Source: Bacteroidota bacterium | GTDB taxonomy: Bacteria > Bacteroidota > Bacteroidia > NS11-12g > UBA955 | Assembly (NCBI GenBank): GCA_027490055.1 | Contig: JAIXYV010000003.1 | Location: 1-49,299 of the forward strand | DNA: 49,299 nucleotides | Direction of reading: 5' to 3' | Part shown: positions 46,119 to 49,299 of the stretch, in pieces | How the letters are laid out: the number at the start of each line of letters is the position of its first letter | Numbering within the stretch: the stretch's first letter is position 1 | Made by a program: the position numbers and the translations under genes | Notes under the pieces: generated by a model | What the model saw: only the letters and a program-made list of their open reading frames with translations | The model's database searches: none | Told to the model about the DNA's origin: nothing

Positions 46119-46315
46119 TACTTACAATTACAGTGCTTTTTGTCGACGTAGGTTTTTATTTTTTTCTTAGTCTTCAGATAATAACAACCGCCTTTCTCAC
46201 CCTTGTAAAGATTGCGTCCATTGTAGGTGCCACAAGGTTTAGGCTTGGCAGTCAGTTCATTGCTTGAAGCCAGCATAGCAACCGCCATTATTAAGATACT
46301 TAGAATGGTTTTCAT
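46118..46315 (-). CDS. Small secreted cysteine protein, PBCV basic-adaptor-like
   Basis: 65 residues: a signal peptide (about 1-23, 'ILSILIMAVAMLASSNELTA') and a very basic mature peptide of ~42 residues with four cysteines (28, 44, 62, 64). The pattern 'CGTYNGRNLYKGEKGGCYYL' then 'KKIKTYVDKKHC' resembles the PBCV-specific basic adaptor domain (G-R-x-x-Y-x-G-x-x-G-G-C-Y-Y, K-x-Y-V-D). The call is by eye and should be tested with a profile. Two disulfides are possible in the periplasm. It shares one base with the following GT-C gene (TAATG). A perfect TATTTTTG box lies 4 nt before its ATG. Confidence 0.7.
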   Translation of the reverse strand: MKTILSILIMAVAMLASSNELTAKPKPCGTYNGRNLYKGEKGGCYYLKTKKKIKTYVDKKHCNCK

Positions 46316-46319
46316 AAAG

Positions 46320-46327
46320 CAAAAATA
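46320..46327 (-). promoter_or_regulatory. -7 box TATTTTTG, 4 nt from the ATG of the 65-residue gene
   Basis: Minus-strand TATTTTTG, then CTTT, then ATG at 46315. No clear -33 TTG at 19-21 nt. This is the third case of the 4-nt geometry in the window. Confidence 0.45.
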
Positions 46328-46359
46328 CAGAAATTTTAAACGAAAAAACGCTCGTATTG

Positions 46360-47271
46360 TTAATCTTTAATCTTGATTTTTTGATTGCTCAGCGTTTTTA
46401 AACTTGTGTTGAGTATCTTGCTGAGTATCGCAGCACCTTTATGATTCAAGTGGTCTGCATCTGCAAATAATGAATCGTTTTTAAACACCAGACTGTCCTT
46501 GCAATTCAGATGTGTGACATTTGAATGCATTGCTAATTGATTGATCACTGCGCGTGTGCGACTGGTATACTTTGTCTGATAATATGTCTGCGTTTTTACT
46601 GGAACTGGCATCTCTATCAGGATTATTTGGATGTTGTGCTGCTGACAAAACTCAATAAATATTTGTATCTCTTTGGTGATGCTGCCAGCTGCATTTTCAT
46701 CCATCCAGTTTTTGTGCCATATCCCTGTCCTTCTCTTTGCAAAATAACTTTTTACCCGTTCACTGAATCGCGACCAGTTGCCAGTTTGAATAGAATAATT
46801 GGACAGTGGTTCCCTTTTTTCAGTATACAAATCGAAGGGTGTCTCAATATAACAATCCATAAAATGGAATCTTGAAATACCCTCCTTTTCAAGTCCCCAA
46901 TGATGCCAGTACCGCTTGTTATAATGCTCTGACTCGCCATCAAAAAACAAAGTAAAATAGTCGATAGGCAAAACAACATACCCCAAATTCGGCATTTGTT
47001 GATAGTACTTTTTAATGAGTTCCAAATCGACAATAATTGGTTTATTGATCTCGGCGATATTAGCACTCGGTAATTGCAGATTTTTAGGATTAACTCCCAT
47101 CAGGGCATGACTGCTGCCTGTCACTAAAACCTTAGTTTGCTTGAGCTCTGTAGCTATGCGCTGATACTTAAAATGGGTTAGAACGGTTTCACTAACCAAC
47201 CACAAATACAGAGATAATATCACCATTATGGCAATCAGATACATGACGATGGTTTTTAAAAACTTTTGCAT
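46360..47271 (-). CDS. SGNH-hydrolase-like membrane-anchored partner of the MBOAT acyltransferase
   Basis: 303 residues with one N-terminal membrane helix (about 7-27) and a periplasmic domain. An SGNH-like block I is seen at 'TGSSHALMG' (Ser53/Ser54, His55), and the terminal block 'DADHLNHKGA' has Asp271 and His274. The strand 'IQIILIEMPVP' sits before it as in AlgJ/AlgX/DltD-type proteins. Such proteins often finish polysaccharide O-acylation with an MBOAT. Its ATG overlaps the stop of the MBOAT gene by one base (TAATG), so the two are translationally coupled. The polymer being acylated is unknown, and deacylase activity cannot be excluded. Confidence 0.78.
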   Translation of the reverse strand: MQKFLKTIVMYLIAIMVILSLYLWLVSETVLTHFKYQRIATELKQTKVLVTGSSHALMGVNPKNLQLPSANIAEINKPIIVDLELIKKYYQQMPNLGYVVLPIDYFTLFFDGESEHYNKRYWHHWGLEKEGISRFHFMDCYIETPFDLYTEKREPLSNYSIQTGNWSRFSERVKSYFAKRRTGIWHKNWMDENAAGSITKEIQIFIEFCQQHNIQIILIEMPVPVKTQTYYQTKYTSRTRAVINQLAMHSNVTHLNCKDSLVFKNDSLFADADHLNHKGAAILSKILNTSLKTLSNQKIKIKD

Positions 47272-48713
47272 TAAAACTGAAAATAGATAAATGATGAATT
47301 AGATCCCATTAACACCTGCTTGATGAAATAGACTGAACTGATAACAGCAAGAAGTACCAGTAGTACTTTATTGGTAAATTTATACTGCCTTTCGTTTCGT
47401 CTCAGATACCAATCACCAAGCACTACCATGACAATGTAAAAGATGGCATTCTTACCGGTAGGAGCAGATAAGAACTGCTGTGGCTGATTGTAAATGCTGA
47501 CGAAAATTTGCTTGATATATCCAAGAGCATGACTCAGATCTTTAGCCCTGAAAAACACCCAGGCAAAAGTGACAAAAGTAAAAGTTGAGATCATTTGCCA
47601 AAGCTCTTTAATACTCGGAAAAATACTGTTTTGCGCCACCACATCTGTGAGGTGTTTTCTGTTGCGATTAAGCAACAATAATGGCAAAAACCCACAGGCG
47701 TGTATGCCGCCCCATACGATGAAATTCCAGCTGGCGCCGTGCCAAAAACCACTGACTAAAAATATAATGAAGGTGTTGACGACCGCCTTAAATTTTCCGT
47801 TCCTTGAACCGCCTAATGGGATATACAAATAGTCTCTGAACCAGGATGAAAGCGATATATGCCAACGCCTCCAGAACTCGGCAATATCTCGCGAGAAGTA
47901 AGGAAACCTGAAATTACTGAGCAGCTCAAATCCAAATAACTTAGCGGTTCCAAGAGCAATATCAGAATACCCACTGAAATCGCCATAAATTTGAAAACTA
48001 AAGGCCAAAGCGCCCATCAATAAAGCAAAGCCATTATAGCGGGTGTAATCATCAAATATCAATTCGACGGTATCGGCCAGACTGTCAGCAATCACCACTT
48101 TTTTAAACACACCCCAGAGAATTAAGAGGCAGCCATCTTTAGCCTGAGAAAAATTAAAATTACGTGTCTTTTGTATTTGAGGCAGCAGGTGATTGGCCCT
48201 TTCTATCGGTCCTGCCACTAAGAGAGGAAAGAAACTCACAAAAACAGCATAATCGATAAAATTCCTAACCGGCTTTTGATGTCCTCTGTAAATATCAAAG
48301 ACATAAGACATACCATGAAACGTGTAGAAAGAAATGCCTATCGGCAAAGCCAGATTCAACAAGACTGGATGTGTATGCCAACCCAGTAGTTCAAAGCCTT
48401 GTTGGAACTGAAGCGCAAAGAAATTGTAGTATTTAAAGACGGCTAAAATACCGAGATTATTAATGATGCTGAGCCACAAAAACAGCTTTGCTTTTCGTCG
48501 CTTAGGCGAGGCCACCAAGAAGCCATAGCTATAGTCGAGCAAGGTACTGAGCACCAGTAAACCCAGAAATTTCCAACTCCACCAGGCATAGAAAAAATAA
48601 CTGGCACCAAGTACCAGGGCATTCTGCCAACTAAGTTTCTTATGAAACACAAACCAATACAGCAGAAAAACGATTGGCAGAAAAAACAGGTATTCTATGG
48701 AGTTAAATAACAC
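47271..48713 (-). CDS. MBOAT-family O-acyltransferase (AlgI-like)
   Basis: 480-residue polytopic inner-membrane protein, the usual size for AlgI/DltB-type acyltransferases. These move acyl (often acetyl) groups across the membrane for polysaccharide modification. The family hallmarks are 'YSDIALGTAKLFGF', 'EFWRRWHISLSSWFRDYLYIPLGGSR' read over residues 279-304, and the catalytic His325 in 'VSGFWHGASWNF'. The preceding His285 of 'RRWHISL' is also conserved. It is the first gene of a minus-strand cluster. A TACTTTTG box (48775-48782) lies about 60 nt upstream. The 160-nt gap upstream (48714-48873) is AT-rich with no gene. Confidence 0.92.
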   Translation of the reverse strand: MLFNSIEYLFFLPIVFLLYWFVFHKKLSWQNALVLGASYFFYAWWSWKFLGLLVLSTLLDYSYGFLVASPKRRKAKLFLWLSIINNLGILAVFKYYNFFALQFQQGFELLGWHTHPVLLNLALPIGISFYTFHGMSYVFDIYRGHQKPVRNFIDYAVFVSFFPLLVAGPIERANHLLPQIQKTRNFNFSQAKDGCLLILWGVFKKVVIADSLADTVELIFDDYTRYNGFALLMGALAFSFQIYGDFSGYSDIALGTAKLFGFELLSNFRFPYFSRDIAEFWRRWHISLSSWFRDYLYIPLGGSRNGKFKAVVNTFIIFLVSGFWHGASWNFIVWGGIHACGFLPLLLLNRNRKHLTDVVAQNSIFPSIKELWQMISTFTFVTFAWVFFRAKDLSHALGYIKQIFVSIYNQPQQFLSAPTGKNAIFYIVMVVLGDWYLRRNERQYKFTNKVLLVLLAVISSVYFIKQVLMGSNSSFIYFQF

Positions 48714-48774
48714 TTTTTAAGCAGACTTGAATGTATTAAAAGTTTCAAGCCCTTTATTGCCCTTCACTTTCGAG

Positions 48775-48782
48775 CAAAAGTA
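48775..48782 (-). promoter_or_regulatory. -7 box TACTTTTG before the MBOAT gene
   Basis: Minus-strand TACTTTTG, 61 nt before the ATG; no clear -33 TTG. Confidence 0.35.
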
Positions 48783-48873
48783 AGAAAATGTTATAGAAAA
48801 AGAAATTTATAGGATTGATGCAAATTCTATTTAACTCTGCCTGTATCTAAACCCAAAGTGTAAAACTAAATTA

Positions 48874-49125
48874 TTAATGCTCTAGTGCATTGATAAAATC
48901 TCTTCCTTCAACTGACTTCAACCATTTTTCGTATGTCATGGCCTCTGCTTTGGTGGCGAATTCTTTCTGATAGATCAAGCGCCATGGTAAGTATTTTCTG
49001 GTATAGCCTTTTCCTGTTAGAGCATTATGCGATTCAATTCTTGCTTCCAAACGACTGGTAAAACCAGTGTAATGTTTGTCGAATTCGTCTGAATACAGCA
49101 CATATACTGTAATTTGTTCAATCAT
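48874..49125 (-). CDS. GIY-YIG domain protein (YhbQ/UPF0213-like)
   Basis: An 83-residue single-domain GIY-YIG protein starting at ATG 49125. The two motif strands are 'VYVLYS' (7-12) and 'HYTG' (18-21, YTG in place of YIG). The conserved Arg29 is in 'LEARIESHN', and the catalytic Glu66 is in 'AMTYEKWLKS', so the nuclease centre looks intact. Such small proteins are common in Bacteroidota and mostly uncharacterised. The frame stays open up to 49272, but that extension translates the tRNA gene and its terminator and is not real. Confidence 0.85.
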   Translation of the reverse strand: MIEQITVYVLYSDEFDKHYTGFTSRLEARIESHNALTGKGYTRKYLPWRLIYQKEFATKAEAMTYEKWLKSVEGRDFINALEH

Positions 49126-49145
49126 GGTTGTAATCTCTATAAAAT

Positions 49146-49174
49146 AAAAAAGGAGTGATTGCTCACTCCTTTTT
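49146..49174 (-). terminator. Intrinsic terminator after the initiator tRNA gene
   Basis: AAGGAGTGA/TCACTCCTT stem with flanking A5 and T5 tracts around a 4-nt loop (49159-49162). On the minus strand it lies 11 nt past the tRNA 3' end and finishes in a T run. It separates the tRNA from the GIY-YIG gene. Confidence 0.85.
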
Positions 49175-49184
49175 CTGTTGTTAG

Positions 49185-49256
<72 letters not shown>

Positions 49257-49269
49257 ATTTTTTGGACTG

Positions 49270-49299
49270 CAAATATACAACATTTTCAGAAACTTACAA
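49270..49299 (-). promoter_or_regulatory. Initiator tRNA promoter (TTG-N19-TATATTTG)
   Basis: TATATTTG at 49270-49277 (minus) and TTG at 49297-49299, the last three bases of the window, with a 19-nt spacer: a full consensus match. The box ends 13 nt before the mature tRNA 5' end. Confidence 0.75.

Overview
The window is a chromosomal segment of a Bacteroidota bacterium. Three large secreted proteins end in type IX secretion (T9SS) sorting domains: two type A, and one type B (gliding-motility/CHU_C type). Promoters match the Bacteroidota sigma-factor consensus TTG-N19-21-TAnnTTTG. Shine-Dalgarno sequences are essentially absent. Typical phylum genes are present: type III glutamine synthetase, a DUF6913-dapA pair, DUF2851, DUF1573, and lipoproteins with a Cys just after a short hydrophobic leader. 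The T9SS/CHU_C content and large PKD proteins suggest a Sphingobacteriia/Chitinophagia/Saprospiria-like lineage, but the order cannot be fixed from this sequence. No prophage, insertion sequence, CRISPR array or rRNA operon is visible.

Layout. 0-2.5 kb (+): rnz, a DUF6913 gene and dapA, closed by a strong hairpin terminator. 2.5-5.1 kb (-): HtrA-type periplasmic protease behind a DUF1573 exported protein. 5.2-6.2 kb (+): ruvB. 6.2-8.3 kb (-): waaA (Kdo transferase) with an outer-membrane-type protein. 8.3-11.7 kb (-): OsmC-like protein, an MsbA-type ABC exporter and a Fic-family protein with a destroyed catalytic motif. 11.9-14.0 kb (+): type III glutamine synthetase. 14.1-18.7 kb: a 1297-residue T9SS cargo gene (-) bracketed by two copies of a 101-bp repeat in direct orientation. 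18.7-22.2 kb: a GT-C membrane glycosyltransferase (+) convergent with a second T9SS cargo gene (-). 22.3-26.7 kb (-): trhO, lolA-like, ftsK. 26.9-32.4 kb: a lipoprotein gene (+), ligA (-), ung, ftsE-like and DUF2851 genes (+). 32.5-35.6 kb: mutS (-) divergent from a TrmH-family methyltransferase (+). 35.6-39.3 kb: two predicted outer-membrane proteins (-) and a secreted protein (+) with a clan-CD-like His/Cys C-terminus. 39.4-48.7 kb (-): a surface cluster. In transcription order it holds an MBOAT O-acyltransferase, an SGNH-like partner, a 65-residue secreted PBCV-adaptor-like protein, a second GT-C glycosyltransferase, and a 1745-residue PKD-repeat T9SS type B protein. 48.9-49.3 kb (-): initiator tRNA-Met with a complete promoter and terminator, and a GIY-YIG protein.

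How the genes fit together. Much of the window is core housekeeping: DNA repair and segregation (ruvB, ligA, ung, mutS, ftsK), envelope building (waaA, MsbA-like exporter, lolA), RNA modification and processing (rnz, trhO, TrmH), lysine and nitrogen metabolism (dapA, GSIII). The accessory content is cell-surface biology. Both GT-C glycosyltransferase paralogues lie directly beside T9SS cargo genes, and the second also sits downstream of an acyltransferase/SGNH pair.

The best leads for undescribed biology are these: the putative clan-CD cysteine peptidase family at 36603-38633; the pseudo-Fic protein at 10659-11723; the 101-bp palindromic repeat pair around the T9SS cargo gene; the GT-C/T9SS-cargo pairing with the small PBCV-adaptor protein; and genes whose start codon lies only 4 nt after a TAnnTTTG promoter box, which suggests leaderless mRNAs.
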